From Fagopyrum homotropicum (Eukaryota > Streptophyta > Magnoliopsida > Caryophyllales > Polygonaceae), in NCBI GenBank assembly GCA_033239125.1, contig BSWB01000004.1, positions 138,520,426-138,584,425 of the forward strand: a DNA stretch of 64,000 bases. The letters are read 5' to 3'. This document shows positions 11,977-23,200 of the stretch, piece by piece. The notes under the pieces were generated by a model that saw only the letters and a list, made by a program, of their open reading frames with translations, was not told the DNA's origin and ran no database searches. Within the stretch, counting starts at the first letter, position 1; each line of letters opens with the position of its first letter. The translations under genes and the position numbers were made by a program.

Positions 11977-12029
11977 ACCACGTAGACAGGATGCGTGACC
12001 GTGACGGTCACGCATCCTGTGTACGTGGT
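11977..12029. repeat. 53-bp near-perfect palindrome upstream of the MULE gene
   Basis: Two 26-nt arms with one mismatch flank a single central G at 12003. The inner arm reads CAGGATGCGTGACCGT. It lies about 175 bp upstream of the transposase ATG and 31 bp from the element C insertion. It could be part of a MULE terminal repeat, or a target-site or regulatory palindrome; no partner was found. Confidence 0.75.
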
Positions 12030-12059
12030 GCTAATACGAAATCCAGAGCCGTGCGATTA

Positions 12060-12064
12060 GTATC
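12060..12064. repeat. Target site duplication GTATC, left side of element C
   Basis: Identical to 36037-36041. It directly abuts the TG of the left LTR. Confidence 0.9.
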
Positions 12065-13869
12065 TGTTCGCTCCAAACGGTGTGTGCAAGCTTTAAATTT
12101 ATAACCCTAGATGTAAGCTTAAAACAAGGATGCGAACACGCAGTGTACGGGTCAATCGTAGTAAAAAGCAAGAAATTCCAGGGGTCGATCACAGGGACTT
12201 AGTGAAACAAAGCAGGTATAGGTTGTCAATGCAACTACTAACCACAAAAGCGATTAAAACAATCAAAGATGATAAAAAGTCAATTAAGGAAATATGCAAT
12301 TCTAGGGATTAAAGCATCTAGTTGTGGTTCCAACTCAAGATCTAAAGATAAGCGGACAAAGCTGAGATTTTGCAAGGGGAAGGTGTTACTAAAGTGGAAT
12401 AGATCACCGGGTAAGTCTCACTACTCACTAATCCCAAACCGTAACTCCTATTACCGGGTAAGTCTCAAGGAATTAAGGAAAAGAACTATAACCTCAAACT
12501 AACACTCCAACTAAGGGAATAGAATCAACCTTTACCGGGTAAGTCTCAGGCTAACTCACAAAGATGGGATGAAAGCACACTCAAACCCCAATAAAGGATA
12601 AACCTTTATTACCTATTGCTTATGATCTTTGGTAAACAAACAAAGGAATTACCGGGTAAGTCTCATCCTAGGCTTGCATTGAACCAGGAAAGGTGTAATA
12701 AGAATAGGATTTGGCAAACTCTAACACTTAACTCTCAGTTACGGATCAGATAAGTCACCTTGGTCAGACGAATTCCACCCCGGACGAGATGTTCATTGAC
12801 TGAGCGAGATGCTTTAGGGTTAAGGGTAAAGACTCGAGCTTTCAGGGTCCTACTGGAATTTAAGATTATTCTATCATTGTTTTTCCCACAACCTTCAGCC
12901 AATCACCCTAGAATCACACAAAGAAATTAGCCACTCATCATCATGAAAGCAATAATCAAATATAAGGGAAGAAAGAGAATAATTGAACAAGAAAACCTTA
13001 AGAACAAGGCTTCAATAACTGAATCAATTATCAAACAACAAGCGTTCCTTGGATCAAAATCCAATAAGACAATCAACAAAGAAGGGAATCTAAGAAAGTC
13101 TTACAAAATCCTTCACAAAAACTATAAAAAGCTATGAACTTTCTTCCTTCAATCTTCCTTCAACCTTCAAAAAGGTTCTTCAAATCTCCCAACTATGGTG
13201 GAGTAAAACGGCTGCTCTAAGCGTCTTCCGGGTGATAGCGGATTTTCGTGTGGTAAGCGGGATCTTCGTGTGGTAAGCGGGATACAAATTTGTGGAAAAT
13301 CCAACCCTTTTTATAGGAAAATTACTCTCTAAAGATAAGATATCTTAGAAAGATCTTTTCCCATAAAAATAGATAAAATATATGGGCTAAATTATCTTCT
13401 TCCTTCCAGGAATCCAGCCTAAAAGTATAAGATCCTCTTTCCAAAAATAAAAGATCTCAGCCAAGAATAAAATATCCTTGCCACGTCCAAGTTGTTCGCC
13501 TCGGTCGAGTCAGCTCCTCTAGATCACCTCGGTCGAGATGGTACTATAGCTGACCGAAGTGAATCATAACTGAATGTGAAATCTCTCAAATCTGGTCCAA
13601 AGTGAATCTTCAATCCATTTCCATGCTTCCTGGATTCTTCTTTAAGCTCCTGAATGTAGCTCCAATGACTCCTTAGCTCCTTTTGCTCCTTTTTTATGCA
13701 AAACGTGCCATTTTACCTACGATTACAACGAAACTTGGTGTAGACCTCGATTCCCGCAAAGGTAGATGAAATGACAATATAATCATATAATATACATTCA
13801 AACATGCAGATTATTGAAGATAAAACGTCTAAACAGGCCCCAAAATATAGACAATAATTCATGCTATCA
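12065..13869 (-). repeat. 3' LTR of element C
   Basis: 1805 bp; as written on the plus strand it begins TGTTCGCTCC and ends CATGCTATCA. It contains four copies of TTACCGGGTAAGTCTCA or a close variant (12405, 12451, 12532, 12649), palindrome sites near 12770-12815 and 13498-13560, and a TATA box at 13305-13317. It has one fewer copy of a 20-bp tandem unit (CTTCGTGTGGTAAGCGGGAT) than the 5' LTR, explaining most of the length difference. Confidence 0.93.
13305..13317 (-). promoter_or_regulatory. LTR TATA box (element C, 3' LTR)
   Basis: The sense strand reads CCTATAAAAAGGG, the same as in the other family 2 LTRs. Confidence 0.55.
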
Positions 13870-13888
13870 AAATACCCCATACTTAGCC

Positions 13889-13908
13889 CTTGCTTGTCTC
13901 CAAGCAAG
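13889..13908 (-). other. Hairpin beside the PPT-like tract of element C
   Basis: CTTGCTT and AAGCAAG arms with a 6-nt loop. The same stem lies at 50324-50343 (one G.T pair), 57762-57782 and, shortened, at 16621-16636. Confidence 0.65.
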
Positions 13909-14302
13909 TTCCGAATATAAAATACAAGATAGAATGGATTATAAATTCCCTATATACATCCCACCATCATACGTTCATCTTTGCATAAAATCATAGAATG
14001 CATAATAAATCATAATCATCGAAATTAATAATGTATAATCCAGTTTAAACCACTAAGTCAATCAACAAGCTCGAGGTCTCAAGGTCTTTGAAAAGAAAGT
14101 CAAGAAACATGTGAGGGTGGGATGTATATAGGCAATGTGGTGCTAGAATCCGGGAAAAGGATCTTCACTTCATTTTCACTTGAACTTTAACATCTTCCAC
14201 CAATAAGCTTTGCTTATTTACTTTTTACTTTACTTTTTGGGATGCATGGACAAAGGTGCACAATAACCGAAGCCTAGGAAATCAGAAATCATCAATTTCT
14301 CA

Positions 14303-14438
14303 AGATGCCTCAAACCCTTGATGCACATACCATGACCCGTTAGGAATATCGCTCAATCCGACTTTGGCAAGACACAAACACCCGGCTATGTGAATGGTGC
14401 CGAGTTACTCATCATCATGATTGACTTCCCCAAACCTA
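14303..14438 (-). other. Conserved 3' non-coding block (element C copy)
   Basis: About 135 bp almost identical to 17164-17299 (family 1, element B) and, in opposite orientation, 49681-49815 (E) and 57116-57250 (F). Flanking UTR sequence is much less alike between the families. No ORF explains the conservation; an RNA packaging, 3' processing or structural role is an inference. Confidence 0.75.
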
Positions 14439-14885
14439 TATGTTTCTTTCTAACTTTCAGCCAACATCTCAACTTTTTCTTTCACTTGATTTTCACTTGC
14501 TTGCTTCCAAATTCCCGGATAGGTAAAGGGAGGCAAATATGTACATGAGGGGCTAAGCATGATCAAGAAGAAGAAGAGAGAAGAGAATGAATTGCCTTGG
14601 TCTTCCCAGGAAGAAAGTGAGAGAACTCATAATATGGTGTCAACCTTCAAATTCAACATAATTTGGATAAAAACAAAGTATTAAACATGCCACATATTTC
14701 AAACAAAGCATTTAGCAACTTAAACATATCATAAAACCTTTCAAACATATAAAGATTTCAAAACCAGTCAGCAAACAAAATCTTCACTGAGGTCATATCC
14801 ATATAAGAAACACAAAAATCGTTTTGAAAACTGTTCAGTTAAACCGCCTCGGTCGAGATGTTCTAGTCAACCGAGGTGAAGTACC

Positions 14886-14890
14886 TCGTT
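14886..14890. repeat. Target site duplication TCGTT, left side of element B
   Basis: Identical to 27439-27443. The unoccupied version of this site can be read in element G near 63610, where the sequence runs through AACGAGGTACTTC. Confidence 0.93.
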
Positions 14891-16604
14891 TGTTCGCCAC
14901 TTAGCGTGCGTGCAAATAAGCTTTAAATTTATAAAACTAGAATCAAGCAAGCGAACCCGAAGTGTACGGATCGATATAGTTGAGCAAGAATTCCAGAGTA
15001 TCGAACACAGAGATTTGGGGGGTTAAATCCAATTATAGGTTATCAAGCAAGTAAGTGTATGAGCTTTGTAAATTATTAGGAAAACAACAATCCTAAAGAT
15101 CCAGGAATCTAGCTGTGGCAATCGATTCAAGATATACTAAAGATATAAGGACAGAGTTAAGGTATGCAAAGGTATACGAATGTAAGGTAATCGTACGGTG
15201 AAGTTCCAAAAACCTTATATGACTCACCTAAAAGACACTCTCTATAAAGGTTGTTGAGGCTTCAATATAGAAAGGTTCTAAAGGTAAGAATTAATGTCAA
15301 ATACCCAAACTTATAATCCAAGGATCAAGACTAACTAAACCGATTAAGGTTGTGACACTCAGAATCGAGGTAGAGGTTGTTGAGGCTTCACTACCACCTA
15401 GAAAAGGGTAAGCCAAGACTAAGTTAAAGCAAATCTTTAACTTTGGATTAAAGTAAAAGCAAGGTTCGTAAACTAGGGAAAATTACGGGTAGTTCTTGAG
15501 TTCCACGGCCGTGGAAGCTCAAGAACAGACCGTGGATTAGGTTCGTCGGCGATTCTCTCTAACTCTCAGGGTCGAATTTGTTTACGATCGATCTATCATC
15601 ATCTAAGCCACAACTATCAACCCTTCACCTTAGAATTGTTAAAGGGTTTTAGCCAACAATAGTCATATTGATATCAAATTCAAGGTTTAAAAGAATGAAA
15701 GATGAAAACTTCCGAAAACCTTCAATAACTTTCAAATCAATCTCAAATCCACAAATCAAGAACAATAACGTCAATAGATTTGAAATAACACAAACAATCA
15801 CGAATCTTAGATAAGAAGGAAGAACGGGATGTCAATCCGTCTTCTAAATCAAACCTAAATGAGAAGCAAAATCTTCTCACGAACAATCTTCCAAATCTTC
15901 AACTCTTCCGTCAATCCGGAAATCTCAATAGCAAAGCGTCTATCTCTCAATCACAATCTCCGCAAGATGTGAAATTAGGGCAATTCCAAGTGTAAGCGGA
16001 AGGGCGTCTAAGCGTAAGCGAAGGTGACGGAATCTCTCTTCGTCCGTCCTTTTATAGTGTAAGATAAAATATTGGCCCGGCCCAATTGCGTAGGAGATCG
16101 TGGCTTAAAGTGTGGCGAAAAAGATCGCCAAGATCACGGTCGTGGAAGGGTTCCACGACCGTAATTTAGAGCGTGGAAACTGTCACGGTTTGACACAATC
16201 CTTCCACGGCCGTAGAAGTTGCTGGAATGAACCACGCTTCCCTTGCTAAGGTTCCACGGCCGTGGACTTGAACGTGGAATGTAGTACGGCCGTATTTTAG
16301 AGCGTGGTTTAGGGCTAAACCGTAATTCTTCCTTTCCTCGTGCATATTCTTCAAGTTAGCACCTTCCTTAGCTCCTAGAGATGTCCTCACTCCTTGGACA
16401 TGCTCAATCAAACTCCATTATCGCTCAATCCGTTCGGAAATAGCTCTTAATTGCCTACAATCAACATAAAGCTTGTGTAGATCTCTATTTCGACATTATA
16501 GACAAACTAACTCACAAATGCATCAATGCTTAATCAATGACTATCAAAATGGATGAATACACTTAGAAAACGTGCCTAAAATATCACAATATTTCATGCT
16601 AACA
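14891..16604 (-). repeat. 3' LTR of element B
   Basis: 1714 bp; starts TGTTCGCCAC and ends CATGCTAACA on the plus strand. It carries palindrome sites at 15500-15535 and 16134-16300 and a TATA-like box near 16048-16057. An 81-codon ORF appears in both LTR copies simply because the LTRs match. Confidence 0.93.
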
Positions 16605-17973
16605 AATAACCCCATACTTGCCACTTGCTTGTCCCTAAGCAAGGTCTTTCAAAAAAAACTTTTAAAACACAAGTTAGGATGAAATATGTGTACCTTCTCA
16701 ATGCAAAACTTCTTTTGGATGAATGTGCCTTCTAATCAATAGATCATTCTCAAATCTTGCTTCATTCGTTTATAAGACTTTCATACACTTAATCAAAGAG
16801 TAAAGAGTAAAGAAAGCTCATGAATCAATTAAACTTCCATACACACATCATAACCTTCAAACATTATCAAAATCAATCATAAGAAACTTCAATTTAGATC
16901 ACCAAGTCATATAACATTCTTTTGATCTTAAGGACTTTCAAAAAGGTCTAGAATATGGAAAGGGAAGGAAAACTTTAAGGAATGTGGTGCATGAATCCGG
17001 GAAAGTGGATAACTACTCTTTTCTTCTTCTCTTGCGGTTTCCGCAACACTTTCAACTTAGAGCTTCGCTCTCTTCTTTTCATTTTTCGCCTTTACTTTTG
17101 GAGTTATGGATAGAGGTGCACAAAAACCGAAGCCTAGGAGATTGGCTTTTCTCAATTTTTATGAGATGCCTCAAACCCTTAGCGCACATACCATAATCGG
17201 CTAGGAATATCGCTCAATCCGACTTTGGCAAGACACAAACACCCGGCTATGTGAATGGTGCCGAGTTACTCATCATCATGATTGACTTCCCCAAACCTAC
17301 AATTTCTTTCTATTCTTTTGATTGCAAATAATTGCTTTCAAGGCCCTCCCACATCAAACATGCCAATATCAATCAACTCCTCCAAATTCCCGGATAGGTA
17401 AAGGAGGCCATTATTTCAATGAGGGGCTAAATGATCAAAGAAAGAAGAAAGAAAATCGAATTGCCTTAATCATCTCAACAAGAAGTATAAGAACTTATAG
17501 TGTGATTTCAACTTTAATTCCTCAACATGATTTAAGTAACATTCATCACATTATGAAACTTGCAAAAGAGGTATAATCAACTCATTCAATTTCTTTTCAA
17601 TTCACTAATCGTTTAAGCATGCAATTGTCATCAAAACTCAATTTACAAGTGGTGATTATCATAGAAATAATCTCTATCCTTAGAAGCACAAAATTTTCAA
17701 AATTTTTCAATTTTTATGGGTTTTTCAAACTCTTTTTTTTTTCATGCAATGTAATAATGAAACGTGTAACAATATAATGGAACATGCAAGATAGTCTCTA
17801 TAGAAGCAATCAAAGTGAGTAAGAGTTATTACAGACGATTAGTCACACCCCACCCCATACTTGGAACAAACATTGTCCCTAATGTTCAAAGAAAAGAAAA
17901 AGAAGAAAAGAAAGAAAGAAAAAGACTCACAAAATGGTGGTGGAGCGGCTAAAGCTGTCGGTCATCGTCGTCG
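16605..17973 (-). other. 3' untranslated region of element B
   Basis: No convincing gene. It has a PPT-like tract next to the LTR (16605-16618, sense CAAGTATGGGGTTATT), a short hairpin (16621-16636), the conserved non-coding block (17164-17299), an AT-rich stretch near 17580-17770, and a second copy of the PPT-like core (CAAGTATGGGG) near 17860, shortly after the ORF-1 stop. Confidence 0.7.
17164..17299 (-). other. Conserved 3' non-coding block (element B copy)
   Basis: Family 1 copy of the block at 14303-14438. It is the most conserved non-coding stretch between the two families. Confidence 0.75.
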
Positions 17974-19539
17974 TCATTGCGGTGGAGGCGGAAATGGAGA
18001 GAAGCTAGGATCATAGTACCGCCCGAACTGCTGGCGGTAGACAGTCCTCATCATATGGTCAAGATCATCCATACGTGCATCTCTAGTGTCGGCTCGGATC
18101 TCCAATGCTCCAACCCTATCAGAAAGACTGGTGGCCCAATCCGGCAGCTGCTCATACCAACCAGGCGGCTGGCTGTACCACCCCGGTGCATCTGACGGTG
18201 CTGGTGCTGGTGGCGGTGGCTGTTGTGCAGACCATGGTGGTGGAGCTCCGTACCATGCAGGGGGGGTCTCCATCCAAGTGGGTCTCTCGCTCACGCTAGC
18301 GCGGCGAGAAGATGAACCTGAAGCTCTGGCGGGACGTGGAGAACGTCTAGGCATGTCAGGAGCTGCGTCCGGCTGGTCCGGAAATATGCCAAAATCCTGC
18401 TCAGCTCCTCCTCCTCCCTCATACTGATCTCTCATCTCCTCCTCCTCAACTACAGGTGGTGGTGGGACATATGGAGGGGCTGTAATCCTGTTCGCATGCA
18501 TAGCAGCGAACGTCTCCTTCCAGTTATGGCGTCCAACCATAATGGAATACTCCGGGAGCCACTCAATGCCTCTCCCCGTCCTGCTCTCCCATGGCATAGC
18601 TGCATAAGGTGGACCTCTATGGGTGGGGAAGATGAGACCTCTAGTCATGAAGGCCTGGAGTCCTAGGGGTACAGCAGGAATGCGTGTGCTGGCGGAGAAA
18701 TCTACCCCTAATATCCTAGCAAGGTGGGTGAATATCCCACCATATCCAATGTTGCCAGCCCTCTTGTTCTTTAGCTTGCTCATGGTAGCAGTTAAGAGGG
18801 TGGCGTAGTCAGCAGGCCGTCCATATAGCATGGAGTACAGAAGAAAGAGCTCATCCGTCTTGATCTTCTAAGGTGTCTCCGTCCTAGGAAAGAGACACTC
18901 AGAAAGTACCCGGTGAGCAATCTTCAAGGCTAAGTGATAAATCAACTTAGCCTTGGTATCAACTGGTTGCCAGCGGTCCTCCCTGGCATAGATCATGGCT
19001 ACCTCCTCCCAGAAATCCTTGGCGTAAACGCCGCTGGGGAAACGACCATTGAAGGTCTCTTGGAACCCAAAGAAGGCTCCAAACTCCCGGATGGAGAAAT
19101 CATAGTTTCTTTCCATCAGGCGGAAAGAAACTGTCCTATCAACATGGTTGTGCTCAAAAGACGTCACAACCTCTCTAGTAATCTCCTCATATGCGTCTTC
19201 TCGGATAGCCGAGAAGACGACAAGACCGGCTCTATCCAAGAGCCAAGTAAGGTCATCTATGATATGTAGAGGAGCTAAATCCTCCAACAGTAAGTACCTA
19301 GGTCCTATAATAACACTCTTATGGATCCTCTCTAAGGCGTCGAGATGATCCTCGTGAATGGTAGGAACCCTAGGGCTAGGAGGTGATGGTGATGAAGGTG
19401 ATGATGGAGGTGAAGGGGATGAAGGTGGTGGTGCTCTAGAGGATGAAGAGGAAGAAGGATTACCCTTCCTCTTTTTATTCTTATCCTTCTCTTTGTTCTT
19501 ATCCTTATTTCTCCCGGACACTCTCCTCACAAAATCCAT
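17974..19539 (-). pseudogene. ORF-1 (env-position protein) of element B, one nonsense codon
   Basis: The start is the ATG at 19539 (MDFVRRVSGRNKDK). A Lys-rich N-terminus and a Ser/Pro tract are followed by the conserved domain (VSFRLMERNYDFSIREFGAFFGF), an acidic stretch and a Pro/Trp-rich C-terminus, about 521 codons in all. The only clear lesion is a TAG at 18868-18870 where the family has CAG (Gln). It is of the same type as the A copy and more distantly related to the ORF-1 of C, E and G (shared YRLMNRN/FRLMERN and ADRWRPGD/EDRWQP motifs). Function unknown; no membrane segment seen. Confidence 0.82.
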
Positions 19540-19900
19540 TTCTGTTGAAAACCACGGTCTGTTCTTGGTGTTCCACGGCCGTGGAAGTTACAGAGACCGT
19601 GGTTCGTCTCGACTTTTCTCAAAACTCAGCAATCAATCAGTCCTAGACTAATTTCTTCCAATTCCAATCAGTTCTTCTACAATTTCTATCAAAATTAAGG
19701 CCGAATCGACAAAGATAAAGAAGAGCGAAAAAAACCTAGGTTTCGGATTTTAAAATCCGAATTCTGCGTTCCTTGGTGATTTGCCACTCGAATCGTTACT
19801 TGGTTCTCGTTGGTGGTTGGATTTGCTTCAGTTTGGGTCAAAGAATCGTTAAAAACGATTAACGATTGGGTTTGTGAGATGTGTTTTGTGAAGAACGTGG

Positions 19901-19908
19901 TTTATATA
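19901..19908 (-). promoter_or_regulatory. Putative internal TATA box for ORF-1 (element B)
   Basis: Sense TATATAAA, 369 bp before the ORF-1 ATG and 19 bp downstream of the palindrome cluster. Confidence 0.5.
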
Positions 19909-20240
19909 GTAGCCGGTAAAATTTTTGAAAACCACGGTCTATCGGGGGGTTCCACGGTCGTGGAATTGTATGGAACCGTGGTTTTGGTGATTTTTCAAAG
20001 GCTTTTGGAAATTACGGTCACTGTAGCTGTCACGGCCGTGGTTTAGGCCGTGGAACTCTCTATAATGCTCCAAAGTCCAAGTTTCGTCACTTTTCTTCAA
20101 AATTACTCTTCCCCTTTCCTTTTCCACTGTTCCTACATCCAAAAACACGAACATACCGGAAGGAATCGAAGGCAAAACAAAGCAAAAACGTCTAAACTAA
20201 GCTAAACTATGAATCGAAAACAAAAACGTAAATGCAATAC

Positions 20241-20258
20241 CTTGGGTTGCCTCCCAAG
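20241..20258 (-). other. Conserved hairpin after pol stop (element B)
   Basis: CTTGGG/CCCAAG stem, identical to the copy in A and at the same distance from the pol stop. Confidence 0.75.
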
Positions 20259-20299
20259 AAGCGCTTTGTTTAAGGTCCGTAGCTAGACCAAATTCGTAC

Positions 20300-23200
20300 T
20301 TATTCGAGTGCGGTGGGCGCGAACTCTTCAGCTTGGAGTTCCAGCGTATACTTCTTGAGTCGTTGACCGTTCACCTTAAAGCTTCCGCCCGCTTCACCCC
20401 ATACTTCAACTGCACCATGGGGAAAAATACGTTTGATTAGAAAAGGTCCGGTCCAACGAGATTTAAGCTTATCTGGAAAGAGACGAAGCCTTGAATTGAA
20501 GAGGAGAACTTGATCTCCTTCTTTGAAGTCCTTTGGAATGATATGCTTATCATGCCAACGCTTTGCTCTCTCCTTATAAATCTTGGCGTTCTCGTAGGCG
20601 TTCAAGCGGTGTTCTTCAAGCTCATTAAGGTTCAAGAGACGCTTCTCTCCCGCTTCCTTCATGCTGAAATTCAACCACTTGATGGCCCAAAACGCCTTGT
20701 GCTCCAACTCTACCGGTAAGTGGCAAGACTTCCCATACACAAGGTTGTATGGTGTGGTTCCTATGGGAGTCTTGTACGCAGTCCGGTACGCTCACAATGC
20801 ATCATCAAGCTTCAAGGACCAATCCTTCCTAGTCCTTGAAACCGTCTTCTCTAGGATTCCTTTGATCTCCCGGTTTTAGATCTCAACTTGTCCACTAGTT
20901 TGTGGATGATAAGGGGTGGCGATCTTGTGAGTAACTCCATACTTAGCTAGAAGAGTTTCAAAGCGCCGGGCAATGAAGTGAGAACCTCCATCACTAATGA
21001 TAGTCCTTGGTGTCCCAAATCGTGGGAAGATGGTCTTGTTAAAGAACTTAACCACCACCATGGCATCATTGGTGGGAGAGGCAATTGCTTCCACCCATCT
21101 AGAAACGTAATCCACCGCCAAGAGTATGTATTGGTTTCCACAAGATGATGGGAACGGTCCCATAAAGTCAACTCCCCAAACATCGAAAATCTCCACCTCT
21201 TGGATGTTATTGAGAGGCATCTCATTCCTCCTAGAGATATTTCCTGTTCTTTGACAAGCATCGCAGCAGGAAACAAAGGATTGCACATCTCTAAATAAAG
21301 TAGGCCAAAAGAATCCAGATTGCAATACCTTAGCGCTAGTCTTGTTCGAACTAGCGTGTCCTCCACATGGTAGTGAATGACAATGGCGGATGACACTTTG
21401 CATCTCATCTTCCGGCACACATCGCCGAATAACCTTAGCGCTAGTCTTGTTCGAACTAGCGCTAGTCTTGTTTGAGAAATCCTTTATGAAGCGTCTATAG
21501 AATCTGGCATGTCCTAGAAAACTTTTTATCCCTTTCACCGAAGTTGGGGGAGGAAGCTTTTCTATGGTCTCTATCTTAGCTTTATCTACCTCTATCCCTC
21601 TATTAGAGATTAAGTGTCCTAAAACAATTCCTTCCTTTACCATAAAGTGACACTTCTCCCAATTAAGAACTAGGTTAGTGTCTTCACACCTTTGTAATAC
21701 AAGAGCAAGGTTAGAAAGTCAATTGTCAAAAGAGGAACCGTATACGGAGAAGTCATCCATAAAGACCTCCATGATTTCCTCTATATATTCGGAGAAGATG
21801 GCCATCATGCACCGTTGAAAGGTGGCTGGGGAGTTGCAAAGCCCGAACGGCATCCTCCTATAAGCGAACGTACCCCACGGGCACGTAAACGTGGTCTTCT
21901 CTTGATCATCCGGGTGTATCGGAATCTGAAAGAAACCACTATAACCGTCAAGATAACAGAAATGAGAATGTTGTGCTAACCTTTCAAGCATTTGATCAAT
22001 GAATGGCAATGGGAAGTGATCCTTCCTCGTCGCATTGTTAAGCTTTCGGTAGTCTATGCACATCCGCCATCCTGTTACGGTTCGGGTAGGAATGAGTTCG
22101 TTATTCTTGTTGGTGATGACCGTCATTCCTCCCTTTTTCGGAACTACTTGAACTGGACTCACCCACTTACTATCGGAGATAGGATAGATGATACCTGCAT
22201 CAAGTAATTTAAGAATTTCCTTCTTGACAACCTCTTTCATGGTCGGATTTAACCGCCTTTGAGGTTGTCTTGAAGTCCTAAAGTCCTCTTCCATTAATAT
22301 TTTATGCATGCATAGGGAAGGTTTGATTCCTACTAAGTTCTCAATAGTATATCCTAAAGCTTTTCTATGTTTCCTAAGGACAACCATGAGCTTATTATGT
22401 TCATCTATGCTTAGATCGGAACTAACAATAACCGGAAAGGTAGAATTAGGTCCTAGAAAAGCGTACCTTAGATGAGTAGGAAGTGGCTTTAGTTCCATCG
22501 CTTTCGGAGTTTCCAATGGCTCTTGAGGAGCATCCGATGCCTCCTTAGAAGTGTCTAAGGGTGTAGAAGGTGTGGGAGAAGAATCAAGAGAAGTTGAAGA
22601 AGAGGCACGATCACCTTCTTCCACGGCCAGAATTACGGGTGCTCTGTATGCTCCACGGCCGTGATTTTGGGCGTGGAATATGGTTACGGGTGCTCTGTCT
22701 CCTCCACGACCGTGTAACCCTCTGGAGCGAGCCACGGTTTTGGTGGTGAAATCCACGTCCGTGGAATATAGTGTATGGCCGTGGATTCTCACGTTTTCTG
22801 CTTCATCGTGGAGTTTCTCAAACTCCTCTTCACATACTTCTTCTTGTGCTTCTAAGGCTTCAATTGCCTCATTGCACTGCTCTTCTTCCCCTACATCCAT
22901 TAGACTCATAGTATTAACCTTTTGCAAAGGATCTTTGAAGAGAATAGCACTTACCTCCTCTCTAGACAACCCTTCTTCATCTTGGATATTGAATATATCC
23001 TCATCAAAGATTGGTTCCTTCACTAGAGTGGAAAGAACGAACTCTATCTTCTCTTCTCCTATGTCAAAGGCGAGTCTAGCATTCTTGCAATCGACTATGC
23101 AGCCGGAAGTTGCAAGAAACGGTCTTCCGATTATGATCGGGACCGGACTATCTGCAGGAATGTCAAGCACAACAAAATCAATGGGAACAAATAATTTACC

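Larger units (their letters stand above)
13870..14890 (-). other. 3' untranslated region of element C, LTR-proximal part
   Basis: No credible coding sequence. Next to the LTR is a PPT-like tract (sense GGGCTAAGTATGGGGTATTT, 13870-13889), then a 7-bp-stem hairpin (13889-13908). A conserved block (14303-14438) follows, with palindrome sites at 14848-14888. Element B is inserted at 14890/14891. Confidence 0.75.
19540..20299 (-). other. Spacer between pol and ORF-1 of element B
   Basis: Same order as in A: hairpin at 20241-20258 (42 nt after the pol stop), palindrome cluster 19927-20062, internal TATA box 19901-19908, a leader, then a palindrome at 19571-19586 just before ORF-1. Confidence 0.75.

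Noticed and set aside
16166..16411. 81-codon ORF repeated at 26999-27244
   Set aside because: Both lie in the LTRs of B and are the same only because the LTRs are. It crosses palindrome repeats and has no homologous frame in A.
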